Of a stretch of DNA of 64,000 nucleotides, positions 19,479 to 28,632 are shown in pieces. Under the pieces are notes generated by a model, which was not told the origin of the DNA, ran no database searches, and saw nothing but the letters and a program-made list of their open reading frames with translations. The DNA is from Geotalea toluenoxydans JCM 15764 (GTDB lineage Bacteria > Desulfobacterota > Desulfuromonadia > Geobacterales > Geobacteraceae), in the NCBI RefSeq assembly GCF_001311985.1, contig NZ_BBCJ01000021.1:1-64000 (forward strand), in the 5' to 3' direction. The position numbers and the translations under genes are program-made. Every line of letters begins with the position of its first letter. Positions within the stretch are counted from its first letter, which is position 1.

Positions 19479-20843
19479 TCACTCCCTGAATACATGATCG
19501 AGGATGACATGAAATACATCCTGGGCCGCCACGCTGTCAGAGTTGAGCAGATGTGGGTCCGAGGACAGGAGCAGCGGCAGTTCTCCGGAATCTTCGGGAA
19601 TCCTGCCGTGTGAACCTTTTGCGAGTCCGGCATCGATTGGTATCACATCCAGCAGCGTCCTCAACCCCATCCGCTGCTTTAACAGGGAGAGCCCCGCCGT
19701 CAACGCCGGAAATTTCAGTTTGGGGTCGAAGAACAACTCGCACGGGTCGTAGCCAGGCTTGGCATGGATATTTACCGTCCTTGCGTAATCGGGTGCTTTC
19801 CCGTCATCCATCCAGAAGTAGTAACTGAACCAGCTCCCCTTACCGGCAACCAGCACCAACTCTCCCGACCGGCCGTGCCCCAGCCCCCACTCCTTCTTCC
19901 GATGAGTCGAGAACGTGCTCGATCCCCGGCACCTGGCGAAACAGGGAGGCCACCCCCTCCACATCCCTTTTCTGGCGAACATAGACATGGGCAACCTGGT
20001 GATCAGCCACGGCGAACGCCCGGCTGGCCCCAGGATCGAGATATTCCCGCCCCAGGTCCGTTTTAGTCGACAGCAGGCCTGCCTCCCGCATGATGCGGTT
20101 GGGATGGACCGGCCGGTCAACGGCAGAAATACCGTACTCGGAGAGAACGATGACGCGGCAGCCACGGTTCCGGAAGAAGTCGAGCAGTCTGCCGCAGGCT
20201 TCGTCCAACTCCCGCAGATCTCCATGGATCGATCCTTCCGGCCCCACCTTCTGCAGGACGTAGTCAGGTGAGGTAGATATACCAGATGAAGGACCGGGGA
20301 ATAGAGCTCTTCAATGGCCATGGCAGCATCGCCGATCCACCGGGTCGAGGCGATGGAGGTGGCGGGACCCCAGAAGCGAAAAAGGGGGAAGGTGCCGAAG
20401 CGCCTGGTAAAGACCTGCCGCAGGTGCGGCGGCTGGGTATAGCAATCGGGCAGCTTTCGCCCGTCGGCACAGTATACGGGACGGGGGGTAACGCTCCAGT
20501 CCGCATCAGTGGCCATGTTGTACCACCAGAAACTGTTGGCGCAGGTGAAGGCCGTATTTATGGTCCGCCCCACCTGCCAGATCTTTTCCCCCTGAATGAG
20601 CCGGTTCGACTGGCGCCAGAAAAAAACCTCGGCCAGATCGCGAAAATACCAGCCGTTGCCGACGATGCCGTGTTGCGCCGGCAGCCTTCCCGTAAGAAAG
20701 GTCGCCTGCATGCTGCAGGTTACTGCAGGACAGACCGGATGGATCCGGGAAACGCTGTCGGCAAGTTCATTGATCCTTGGCGTATGGGGTCCAAGAAGGG
20801 AGGAACTGAGGCCGGCAACATTGATGACCACTGTCCGTTTCAC
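19479..20843 (-). CDS. eboF: EboF-like alkaline-phosphatase-superfamily protein (two compensating indels)
   Basis: About 454 residues of the nucleotide pyrophosphatase/phosphodiesterase type. The GTG start at 20843 overlaps the EboE stop (GTGA). The metal/nucleophile region is 'CPAVTCSMQATFLTG' with the Thr-like position before the 'GRLPAQHGIVGN' block, and after repair 'LSEYGISAVDRPVHPNR' supplies later ligands. The middle (19920-20260) is read in another frame, bounded by two indels. The C-terminal part (DPKLKFPALTAG, HGRIPEDSGELPLLLSS) matches the family end. A continuous 743-codon reading frame crosses into EboE but is an artefact. Confidence 0.78.
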   Translation of the reverse strand: MKRTVVINVAGLSSSLLGPHTPRINELADSVSRIHPVCPAVTCSMQATFLTGRLPAQHGIVGNGWYFRDLAEVFFWRQSNRLIQGEKIWQVGRTINTAFTCANSFWWYNMATDADWSVTPRPVYCADGRKLPDCYTQPPHLRQVFTRRFGTFPLFRFWGPATSIASTRWIGDAAMAIEELYSPVLHLVYLPHLTTSCRRWGRKDRSMEICGSWTKPAADCSTSSGTVAAASSFSPSTVFLPLTGRSIPTASCGRQACCRLKRTWGGNISILGPAGRSPWLITRLPMSMFARKGMWRGWPPCFARCRGSSTFSTHRKKEWGLGHGRSGELVLVAGKGSWFSYYFWMDDGKAPDYARTVNIHAKPGYDPCELFFDPKLKFPALTAGLSLLKQRMGLRTLLDVIPIDAGLAKGSHGRIPEDSGELPLLLSSDPHLLNSDSVAAQDVFHVILDHVFRE

Positions 20844-21913
20844 AGCTTTCCCCCAAGCCAGGCGAACTCCCGGGCAATGGATTCGATCACGCCACCCTGG
20901 CGCAACTTCGGCGGAAGATTTTCGTAGGTGTAGGTCTCGATTTCCAGAAGGGCCTGGGGCGGAGCCAGGTGAGCACCTCGCCGATGAAGTCGTTTGTTGT
21001 CCCGTAGAGGCGTTGCCGCTGTCGTAGATGGGGAGATGGTAGTGTATGCGCCACTCACCCCGGAGTAGAGGTACATCACGGATGGCATCCGCCAGGTCGG
21101 AAAAATGGACGGTACCGGCATGGCTCCTGACACTCGTCTGGTGCTGGTAACAATCATCTCCGAACAGTGCCGCTGCCTGGAGATGATTCGTGGCGAGACG
21201 TACTGCCGAGGAAAGATGAACCTTTGCCACGGCTATGCCCGCCTCGCCCAGCAAAGAAAAGGCTCGCCGTGGTTCCTCATGGAGAACGGCAGCATGGCAG
21301 CAATCGAAACAGACGCCCATCAGCCGACGCAGATCGGCAGGAAAGGCCATCGCTTCCAGGAAGTGGGCCACGTCCCGCGCAGTTTCCAGCAGGCACCCCG
21401 CTCCGGTTCCAGGGCCAGGATGACCGGTTTTCCGGCCGAGGCGGACAACTCCAGCTCCCTGAGCACTGTCAGCAGGTTTTTCCGCACCACCCCCAGATCG
21501 TCCCTGCACATATACCGGCCGTAGGCGATGGGCAGGGTGGAGATGGAACCGGTCAGGGAGGGGGGGAGCCAGAGTCTGAGCAGCCGGATCAGGTCCATGG
21601 TATACCGGACCCTCTCCGGACTGCGCCAGTCTGGCAGATAGGCCCCTTCCTTGACCGGAGTGCCATAAAACTGCCCATGGGGAAAGCCGTTGATGGTGGG
21701 GATAAAGCACCCGTCATCGGCACAGCAGTCGGCGAATCTCCTTGCTGCGGCCGGAGTGACCTGCCGGGCCGCAAGTGCCGAGACCCGAAGGCCGACCGGA
21801 AATGCAGCATCGGGAGCAACCACTTCCTTCACCTGCAGCACCTGAGGCCAGACCTTGGTCACAATCTCGTCCCAGCTGTGGCCGGGGTGGATATTGGTGC
21901 AGTAGGTCAGCAC
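20840..21913 (-). CDS. eboE: EboE-like sugar phosphate isomerase/epimerase-type metabolite traffic protein (three indels)
   Basis: About 357 residues of the xylose isomerase-like TIM-barrel family. It opens LTYCTNIHPGHSWDE, typical of EboE, continues with INGFPHGQF and 'LALEPEPG'-like text, and after a shift near 21400 reads VCFDCCHAAV and KVHLSSAV. Two more indels (about 21010 and 20960) are needed to reach ALLEIETYTYENLP and 'GGVIESIAREF'. It overlaps EboB by 7 bases and EboF by 4, so the genes are translationally coupled. Its enzymatic substrate is unknown. Confidence 0.8.
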
Positions 21914-22718
21914 TGGACTTTGAACCGTGGGGATTGGCCGAGAAAGGCGGCGGGATTGCGGAATAGCACACCGTTTATGGCCTCCTCGCTGAAGCCGCGA
22001 CGCCGCATCTCCTCTCCTGCCTCGACCACCGCCAGGGGATTGCTAACCCCCCAGTCGGCGGCAGAATTCAGCCAGATCCGTTCGCAACCTGAGGTCTCAA
22101 GGATGTCCACCGCCCGGTCGGCAGAGCATTTGGAGTGGGGATAGAGGGTAATGCCGGCCCAGAAGCCCTTCTCAAGGATCAGGTCGACGGTGTGTTCCTC
22201 GGCGTGGTCGATAAGCACCCTGTCGGTGGAAATGCGGGAATCGGCACCGACTATATCGAGAATAAGACGGGTCCCTTTCAGCTTGTCTTCCAGATGGGGA
22301 GTATGAACAAGGATCAGCTCATTTCGCCTTGCCGCCAGCTCCACCTGCCACTCCAGCACCTTGATCTCGTTGCGGCCATTGCGGTTCAGGCCGATCTCGC
22401 CAATGCCCAGGACCGTCGGCCGATCAAGATATTCCGGCAGGATCTCCAGGACCTCCAGAGCCAGGCCGAGATCGACTGCTTCCTTGGGATTGAGGCCGAG
22501 CCAGCAATGGTGGCTGATGCCGAACTTTGCCGCCCGAACCGGTTCGCGACCGTCAGCTGTTCAAAGTAATCGGCAAATCCTGCGGCAGTTCTCCGGTCAT
22601 ATCCGGGCCAGAAGGCGGGCTCGGTGACGATGGCGATCCCATGCATGGCCATGGCCCGGTAATCGTCAGTGGTGCGGGAAACCATGTGGATGTGCGGCTC
22701 AATGATCACCGGGAACAT
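21907..22718 (-). CDS. eboB: EboB-like TatD-family metal hydrolase (frameshifted)
   Basis: About 270 residues after repair near 22550. Metal-binding motifs of amidohydrolase/TatD type: EPHIHM near the N-terminus, GIGEIGLN, VHTPH, DHAEEH and NSAADWG. The family includes metal-dependent hydrolases; the ebo version has no known substrate. Three starts are possible (GTG 22730, ATG 22718, GTG 22709). GGAGGA touches the ATG, so the spacing would favour the GTG at 22709 (VIIEPHIHM). It overlaps the end of EboA. Confidence 0.82.
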
Positions 22719-23007
22719 TCCTCCACGCACCCTGCGCTATTTCCAGCGGCAACACGTCCTCCAGGGGCTGCAAAGTGGGATCGCTCAGGAGCAACAGGAT
22801 CTCCCTGACCCGGTTCTGTTTACCGGAGGAGATGATTCCCAGGGCCTGAAAAATGGCCCGGTATCGGAAATCCTTCCGTGCCTCTTCACTTCCCCCGAAG
22901 CGATCGATGCGATCGATGAAGGCGGCGATCTCCAGCAGTCGGGAACGGCACTTGACAAAGTCCCATTCCAGAAGCTCCATTGCCGTTGGTTTGATATTCT
23001 GTCGCAT
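22699..23007 (-). CDS. eboA: EboA-like protein
   Basis: About 102 residues, mostly alpha-helical. The start at 23007 (MRQNIKPTA) is preferred over the ATG two codons earlier because AAAGGATGACG then has normal spacing. It shows the short EboA pattern 'FRYRAIFQALGIISSGKQNR' in outline and a Leu-rich end. I assign it mainly by position between EboD and EboB; sequence features alone are weak. The C-terminus may be altered by an indel, since full-length relatives are often longer. Confidence 0.65.
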   Translation of the reverse strand: MRQNIKPTAMELLEWDFVKCRSRLLEIAAFIDRIDRFGGSEEARKDFRYRAIFQALGIISSGKQNRVREILLLLSDPTLQPLEDVLPLEIAQGAWRNVPGDH

Positions 23008-23016
23008 CGTCATCCT

Positions 23017-24179
23017 TTATGGGAAGGCCATCAGCCGGTCCCTTGAACTGTGCAGGACCTCCAGGTCCATCTGGTGAAACTCAGCCCGGCAGCCGATACC
23101 GAGCGGAAGGGTTATGCAAAGCGTTCCGCCCAGGTGCTGGCGGAAACGGTCGAGAGCTCCTTCCAGGTCCAGTTTCGCCAGGACCGGATGGGACAGCCTG
23201 AAGCCAAGGTCCTGGAGCAGGTGGATGATCTGATCCCGTTCCTTTTCCCTCAGGAGCCCTTTTTCTGCTGCATAGAGACAATCCAGAGCCATTCCCATGG
23301 CCACCGCCTCGCCATGGAGGATCTCCCACCGCTCGCCTCCTCAAGTGCATGGGCAGACCAGTGGCCGAAGTCGAGTGGACGTGCCGATCCCTGCTCGAAG
23401 GGGTCCCCTGCAGCCATATGCTCCAGGTGCAGTGCGGCACACCTGATAATCATTTCCTCCATCTGCTGCAGTTCAAGGGCTGCCAGCTTTTTCCTTTGTC
23501 CGGACAGCAGTTGAAAGAAACCGGCGTCCTTTATCACCGCCACCTTTACTGCCTCGGCAAGTCCTGCCCGACTCTCCCGCTTCGGCAGGGTGCTGAGGAA
23601 GTTCAGATCGCTGATGACGGCAAAGGGGGGAGCGAAGGTGCCGACCCAGTTTTTCCTGCCGAAGGAGTTGTATCCGTTCTTGACGCCGATGCCTGCATCG
23701 TTCTGGGCCAGTGTCGTCGTCGGCAGCCTAATCAGCCTCAAGCCCCGATGGGCCGTAGCGGCAGCATAACCGGCCATATCAAGGAATGCTCCGCCGCCGA
23801 TGGCCAGCACCACCGAATGACGACAAAGTTTGTGCTTATGGAAAAGGCGGTGCAGCCGATCCACCTGGGCCGACCCATTCTTGCATTTCTCCCCGCCGGG
23901 AAGGACATGAAGAGGAGAGAGCAGCCTCAGTGCGCTCCTATGGCTTGATGCGTAAGCTTGGACAGCATCGGCCAGTCCGTCATTTGCCTCGGCAACGCCA
24001 CTATCGGCAATGGCAAGAACCGGGACCGGACCGGCAGCTTGGAAAACGGTCGCCAGTGCATTATTGGCAGGGGCAAAGACATTTCTGGTGTAGATCACCG
24101 GGAAGCGCCACGGCACGCTGAACTCCTGCCAGAATACCCGCTCCCGGTTTTCCTTGTGCCGTACGTCGTCCTGTCCCAT
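23017..24179 (-). CDS. eboD: EboD-like 3-dehydroquinate-synthase-family protein (frameshifted)
   Basis: About 387 residues after joining frames near 23320. Nucleotide-binding GGGAFLDMAGYAAA, substrate-loop LPTTTLAQNDAGIGVKNGYN, and zinc ligands in AEAVKVAV, DFGHWSAH and (after repair) HGEAVAMGM match the sugar-phosphate cyclase superfamily. In ebo clusters this member is not used for aromatic amino acid synthesis; it probably makes a cyclitol-like moiety. It starts 5 bases after the cytochrome gene. Confidence 0.85.
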
Positions 24180-24184
24180 TCGGA

Positions 24185-24516
24185 TCAGTGCTTTCTCAGG
24201 GTCTGCAGATAGACTATGAGGTCGTCAAGTTTCTCGTCGGGAAGAAACTCCTTGGAAAAAGCAGGCATCGCTCCCGCTCCCAGGCGGACCTGGTTCTTAT
24301 CAGAGGGCCGGGCAGAGGTTTGTTGTTCAGTGCATGGCCGACGCCGCTCTCCCCCAGGGGATGACACTTGTTGCAGTAGGTCATGAAATATCTTTCCCCT
24401 CTGACTTCCTTCTCTGAGGCAAGAGTCAATGGGCCGGCAACGTTTTCGCCACGCCGGGGAGTGCCGCAAGCAGACAGAAAGAGAAGCGATATGACCAGCA
24501 GTGGAATCAGCCGCAT
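24185..24516 (-). CDS. Monoheme cytochrome c lipoprotein (frameshifted)
   Basis: About 110 residues. The start at 24516 follows AGGGGGCAAG. Lipoprotein signal ending LLFLSAC. One heme motif, CNKCH, then after an indel near 24310 the segment GAGAMPAFSKEFLPDEKL, where the Met is the likely axial ligand, and the closing DLIVYLQTL typical of class I cytochromes. It sits between a dehydrogenase-like lipoprotein and the ebo genes, a natural electron acceptor for the former. Confidence 0.8.
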
Positions 24517-24556
24517 CTTGCCCCCTAACATTTCTTCAATCGACGGTACTGTCTGA

Positions 24557-26013
24557 CTATTTCAGTTCCCGCGTTATTCGCCACAACACTCCGGTTTTCT
24601 GCTGTGGCACGGTACCCTTTGCCGTCTCCTTAAGGATCCCGAAATCCACCACGTAGAGCGCTTCTCCCGACGGATCGAAGCGGGCGGCAACGGGGCGCTC
24701 TAATCCCTTACTGCCTTGAGCCGATGCAGGCCCTGTCGTTTTCCCCTTGTTGGCGGCGAATTCATGAATCACCCCGGTTCGTACATCCACCCGCACTACC
24801 TTGAATCCCACTGCCCCGAGAGACTTGCCGGTCGGCGGCGATTGATCCCCGAACTCGGCCACAAATGCCTCTCCCCGATGGCCGAAGTTGTCGCTGCGGG
24901 AAAAGTCGAAACCATTTGCCGAAGCATGAACCGGAAGGATGGCCGCCGGATTGGGGGATGGTTCGGGTACTCTGAGAGCAGGAGCCGCGGTTTTTCATGG
25001 AGGAACGGTTTGAATTGATTGCCCTCGTCCAGCCGCAGTCCGGCGCTGTAGTCGGGCCAGCCATACCAGGTGCCTTGTTTCACCAGCCACAACGGGTCTC
25101 CTGCGCCGAAAACCGGTCTGCTCCCCCGGTCGTCGTAGCCGTTATCCGTAACGAACAGCTCTCCATCTGGGGAAAAAGCAAGCCCGAAGGGGTTGCGGAA
25201 GCCCCAGGCAACAAGCTCCAAATCCCCTCCCTCCGGCTTCACCCTGAGAATCGCTCCGTTGCATGGAACTCGTCCCTTTATCACCTGGCCTTTACTGGTG
25301 GTCGTGCCAAACGGAACAAAGGCCCCGGTTGCAACCTCACCTTCCCCCTTGACCACATCCTTGGTCCGGAAATTTTCACCGGCAAGTCTGACGTCGCGAC
25401 AGGCAGTATCGTGAAAATCCGGGTAACGTTTCAGCCAGCCGAAGCGAAGGTTGTCCTCGCCGACGATGCCGGAGTTGGTGGCCGTGCCGATGCCGAAGTA
25501 GATCAGCCCGTCATTCCCCACGGCAGGGCCGTTGGTGTGGTGGTCACCACGGGAAGGAAGCTGGTCGGCAATTACAGCTATCTTGCCGTCATCGGTGATG
25601 CGCAGAATCCTGCCCCCGTTGAGCTCACCCCCTTCGGCAACAAAGAAGGCCCCTCCGTGGCGGGTAGCTCCTGTCCACGGTCCGTTTTTACCCCCCTCGG
25701 CGATTACCTCCAGCTGCCCGTCCCTGACGCGAAGAAGCCGGGGGGTTTCCCATACCTCGCCATAGGAATATCCCGCCTCCACCACATAAATGTTCCCCTT
25801 TTCGTCAAAGGTCACTCCGGTGGGAAAGGTCAGTCCCATAGCAACCGCCTCGATGCGATAGCCGAAAGGAAGGGCAATGTCTTCAGGATCAACGGTTCTG
25901 GCATCCTCTGCCAGTTCCGTCGCCCCGCCTCCGCCGCTGGAGGGATGCATGGCGTAACAGCCGACAAGACACGCGTATAAAGCAAAGATGCAGATATATT
26001 TCATTTGGTCCAT
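24557..26013 (-). CDS. Glucose/sorbosone dehydrogenase-like beta-propeller lipoprotein (frameshifted)
   Basis: About 485 residues; lipobox LVGC at residue 19. Propeller blades repeat as 'LPFGYRIEAVAMGLTFPTGV', 'GGRILRI', 'HHTNGPAVGNDGLIYFGIG' in outline and NPFGLAFSPDGELFVTDNGYDDRG. A missing C near 24957 splits the gene; the repaired join reads HPPNPAAILPVHASANGF. The family holds PQQ-dependent soluble sugar dehydrogenases and related sorbosone dehydrogenases. Substrate unknown. It is the first gene of the operon leading into the cytochrome lipoprotein and the ebo genes. Confidence 0.8.
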
Positions 26014-26045
26014 GCCGCTTCCCCATAATATTAGACCTGCAGGCG

Positions 26046-26288
26046 TTATCTGAGCAGCTGCAACCGTTCAATCTCGTCCTTGCGGGCGTTGTACTCCTTG
26101 TCGTCCATTTTTCCCGCCTTGTGTTCGCTCTCTATTCTCTCCTTTGCCTTATGCAGCCGATACTCATACACCCCTCCACCAGCTGCCGCGCCGCCAAGTG
26201 CCCCGACAGAAGCAGTGCCGCCGGTAGTACCGCAGCCGGCCATAATAAAAAAAGAAAGGAGCGCTATTGCAGAAAGAGTGTTTTTCAT
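26046..26288 (-). CDS. Small glycine-zipper lipoprotein
   Basis: 80 residues. ATG at 26288 follows GGAGGCGGAT. Lipobox IMAGC, then a Gly/Ala-rich helix GALGGAAAGGGVYEYRL and a charged coiled-coil tail (KAKERIESEHKAGKMDDKEY). Such small lipoproteins often stabilise the outer membrane. It could also be the promoter-proximal gene of the 26013 operon, since only 32 bases separate them. Confidence 0.75.
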   Translation of the reverse strand: MKNTLSAIALLSFFIMAGCGTTGGTASVGALGGAAAGGGVYEYRLHKAKERIESEHKAGKMDDKEYNARKDEIERLQLLR

Positions 26289-26445
26289 ATCCGCCTCCAT
26301 TAAATTAATAGTCTTTTATTAATACAGTTTATTTTCTCTTTTTGTCCTGTCAATGTCACTCCTTGGTTTATTGTACTGACCTCTGTTCAGGGGAACCACC
26401 GGACACAAAAAAACCGCCAAAAGCGGGTCATTTTTGCAAACACAG

Positions 26446-26476
26446 CAAAAATGGCCTGCACACTGGCAGGCCATTT
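26446..26476 (-). terminator. Intrinsic terminator after the parvulin gene
   Basis: ATGGCCTGC / GCAGGCCAT stem; on the minus strand it is followed by a run of five T. A second weaker hairpin (ACCGCC..GCGGGT) lies beside it. Confidence 0.75.
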
Positions 26477-26495
26477 CACGTTCATAGGGTTATGG

Positions 26496-27386
26496 TTATT
26501 TCCCGCTTTTCTCCTCTGCCTTCTTGCCTGGGAAAACCTGCAGCCCCCCCTCCTTGGCTACCGCGTCGAGAAATTCCCTGGCCTTTTTCTCCTCCAGCTG
26601 CGCCTTCAATGTGGAGCTGATATAATCTTTGGTCTCTTCAAATGTTGCCGTCCGCTTTTCCTGGCGTTCGTCAACCTTGATGATATGGTAACCGAAGGGG
26701 GTCTCCACCACCGGACTAACCTCCCCCGCCTTCAGGCTGAACGCCGCCTTCTCGAATTCCTCGGAGTTGGTCTTGCCGGGGGTCAGGTAACCCAGATCCC
26801 CTCCGTTGGCTGACGATTCGGCATCTTCGGAACTTTCACCGGCCAGCTTGGCAAAATCTTCCCCTTTTTTCAGTTGCGCTGCTATTTTCTCCGCCTTTGC
26901 CCTGGCTTGAGCCTTCACCTCGGCAGTCGCGTCTTTTTCCGCCGCAAAGTAGATATGCCTGACCTTGACCCTCTCGGGAACTACGAAGTCCTTCTCGTGC
27001 TCCTGGTAATATTTTTTCAGCTCTGCGTCCGGCACTTCCACATTTGCCGTCACCACCTTGCGCAGGTATTCCTGTCCCAGGAACTGGTCAATAATGTAGC
27101 TGAGCTGCTCCTTTACCTCCGGCTTCCGTTCGAAGCCTTCTTTTCGCGCTTTGGCTGCCAGGGCTTTGGTCAACAGGATCTGGTTGACGAGACTCGCCTG
27201 CTCCTGCTCCCCCTGGAATTTCTGCTGCGCCTCCGGTGTCAGATTGGCGATAACTCTTTCCAGGTCGGCCTGACGCAGAACAAAATCCCCCACTTTGCCC
27301 ACCACCGGATTTACTTCTTCGGCATGGACCGTTCCTGCCAACAACATTCCGGCAACCAAAGCAAATAAATAACTTCTGACCTGCAT
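26496..27386 (-). CDS. Periplasmic peptidyl-prolyl isomerase, PpiC/parvulin type
   Basis: 296 residues, AAAAGGAGGAGTC before the ATG, signal peptide to residue 22. N-terminal SurA-like helical region (residues 25-130), then a parvulin domain with RHIYFAAEKD, 'EDFAKLAGESSEDAESSANGGDLGYL' in outline and FGYHIIKV. A C-terminal helix ends in Lys-rich sequence. It helps fold exported proteins. Single gene with its own terminator. Confidence 0.88.
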   Translation of the reverse strand: MQVRSYLFALVAGMLLAGTVHAEEVNPVVGKVGDFVLRQADLERVIANLTPEAQQKFQGEQEQASLVNQILLTKALAAKARKEGFERKPEVKEQLSYIIDQFLGQEYLRKVVTANVEVPDAELKKYYQEHEKDFVVPERVKVRHIYFAAEKDATAEVKAQARAKAEKIAAQLKKGEDFAKLAGESSEDAESSANGGDLGYLTPGKTNSEEFEKAAFSLKAGEVSPVVETPFGYHIIKVDERQEKRTATFEETKDYISSTLKAQLEEKKAREFLDAVAKEGGLQVFPGKKAEEKSGK

Positions 27387-27777
27387 GACTCCTCCTTTTA
27401 TTGCATAAGTCCTTAAGAAGTTAGCGACGGGTAATTTTTACACCACTTCACCGGCCCCATCAAGTAAAATCAGGCGATTGCAGCCATGGACAAATTTATC
27501 CGGGTAGACAATTGACACCCCACCAATATTAGCTATAGTTAACATAACCTGTTTCCGAAAAGGTAAGCTTAGAGAGAAATCTCCTGGCGCACAAAGTCAC
27601 GGGTTTATAATCTTTGATCAGATCTCCGATTAATCTCAGGTTATGGACAGCCGGGCTACCGAAGAAACAGGTGAAAATCGCTTTTTTGAGCCGCTTACCG
27701 GGAAGCCGGTAAGCGGCTTTCTGTTAATATGCCGCGGGTGTAATCCCTATGCTGACAGTTTGACAGAAGGAGCATCA
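27387..27777. other. Divergent intergenic region between parvulin and otsB genes
   Basis: About 390 bases that must hold both promoters. An AT-rich stretch (27520-27560) is the best candidate. No gene is supported: the in-frame upstream extension of otsB has no ribosome binding site and contains a terminator-like hairpin. Confidence 0.5.
27689..27721 (+). terminator. Terminator-like hairpin in the otsB leader
   Basis: Perfect 13-base stem AGCCGCTTACCGG / CCGGTAAGCGGCT with a GAAG loop, then TTTCTG. It stands about 55 bases before the otsB start and could attenuate it or end a short transcript. Confidence 0.65.
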
Positions 27778-28608
27778 ATGGCTGGTACAGGCAGTGGATT
27801 TGTTGATCAGACACCACATCCGCCTCTTCCCTCGGCGCTGGCAAATCTGCAGGAAATTCTGCAGCTCGGCAGAGGCAGGCAGTTGGTCGTCTTCCTCGAT
27901 TATGACGGCACCATCGCTCCCATTACGCCGACCCCCGACTCTGCGTTGATCACCCCGGAGATGCACCGGGCAATGCTCAGACTAGCGGCAAAATGCACAG
28001 TGGGAGTCATCAGCGGCCGCGATTTGCCCGATGTGCGCCAACGGGTCAATATCGATTCAATCGTCTATGCCGGCAGCCACGGCTTTGAGATTGGCGGTCC
28101 GAAGGGGCTCCACGTTGAACAGCCAATCGGCATTCAGTGCCTGCCAACCCTTGACCTTACCCACCAGGAGATCTCACGGCAGTTGGCAGAAGTAAAAGGC
28201 GCCATCGTGGAGAGGAAACGGTTCGTTATAACCGTTCACTATCGGCTGGTTGCCGAACAGGAAGTGACACTTGTTGAAGCGGCGGTGGATCAGGCCATCC
28301 ACCGCCATCCCCAGCTCCGGAAAACGGCGGGGAAAAAGATGTTCGAGCTGCTCCCCAACACAGACTGGAACAAGGGAAAAGCCATTCTCTCTCTGCTGGA
28401 CATACTGAAGATGAATAGCCCTGAGGTGCTGCCCATTTATCTTGGGGATGACACCACGGATGAAGACGCCTTTCGCGCTCTGCAGGGGATAGGTCTCGGC
28501 ATTTTTGTGGGAGAAGAGGCTGTGGAATCGGCGGCAGGTTACGGACTCAGGGATTGGGAGGAAGTAAGAGAGTTTCTTCTTGAGCTTACTCCATTTTGCC
28601 GCATCTGA
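27778..28608 (+). CDS. otsB: Trehalose-6-phosphate phosphatase
   Basis: 276 residues. The ATG at 27778 has AGAAGGAGCATCA upstream; the ORF opens 45 codons earlier but that part crosses a hairpin. HAD phosphatase motifs: FLDYDGTIAPI (nucleophile Asp), VGVISGRDL, and YLGDDTTDEDAFRAL. It makes trehalose from trehalose-6-phosphate in the cytoplasm, for osmotic or desiccation tolerance. The synthase OtsA is not in the window. Confidence 0.9.
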   Translation: MAGTGSGFVDQTPHPPLPSALANLQEILQLGRGRQLVVFLDYDGTIAPITPTPDSALITPEMHRAMLRLAAKCTVGVISGRDLPDVRQRVNIDSIVYAGSHGFEIGGPKGLHVEQPIGIQCLPTLDLTHQEISRQLAEVKGAIVERKRFVITVHYRLVAEQEVTLVEAAVDQAIHRHPQLRKTAGKKMFELLPNTDWNKGKAILSLLDILKMNSPEVLPIYLGDDTTDEDAFRALQGIGLGIFVGEEAVESAAGYGLRDWEEVREFLLELTPFCRI

Positions 28609-28632
28609 AAGACCTGCCTTTCTGATAGGGCA

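Noticed and set aside
19479..21710. A continuous 743-codon minus-strand frame as one large protein
   Set aside because: It joins the end of EboE to EboF by reading through indels. The GTGA junction at 20840-20843 and the family boundaries show two genes.
27643..27777. Longer N-terminus for OtsB
   Set aside because: It crosses a perfect hairpin and lacks a ribosome binding site; the ATG at 27778 has a good one and fits the family length.
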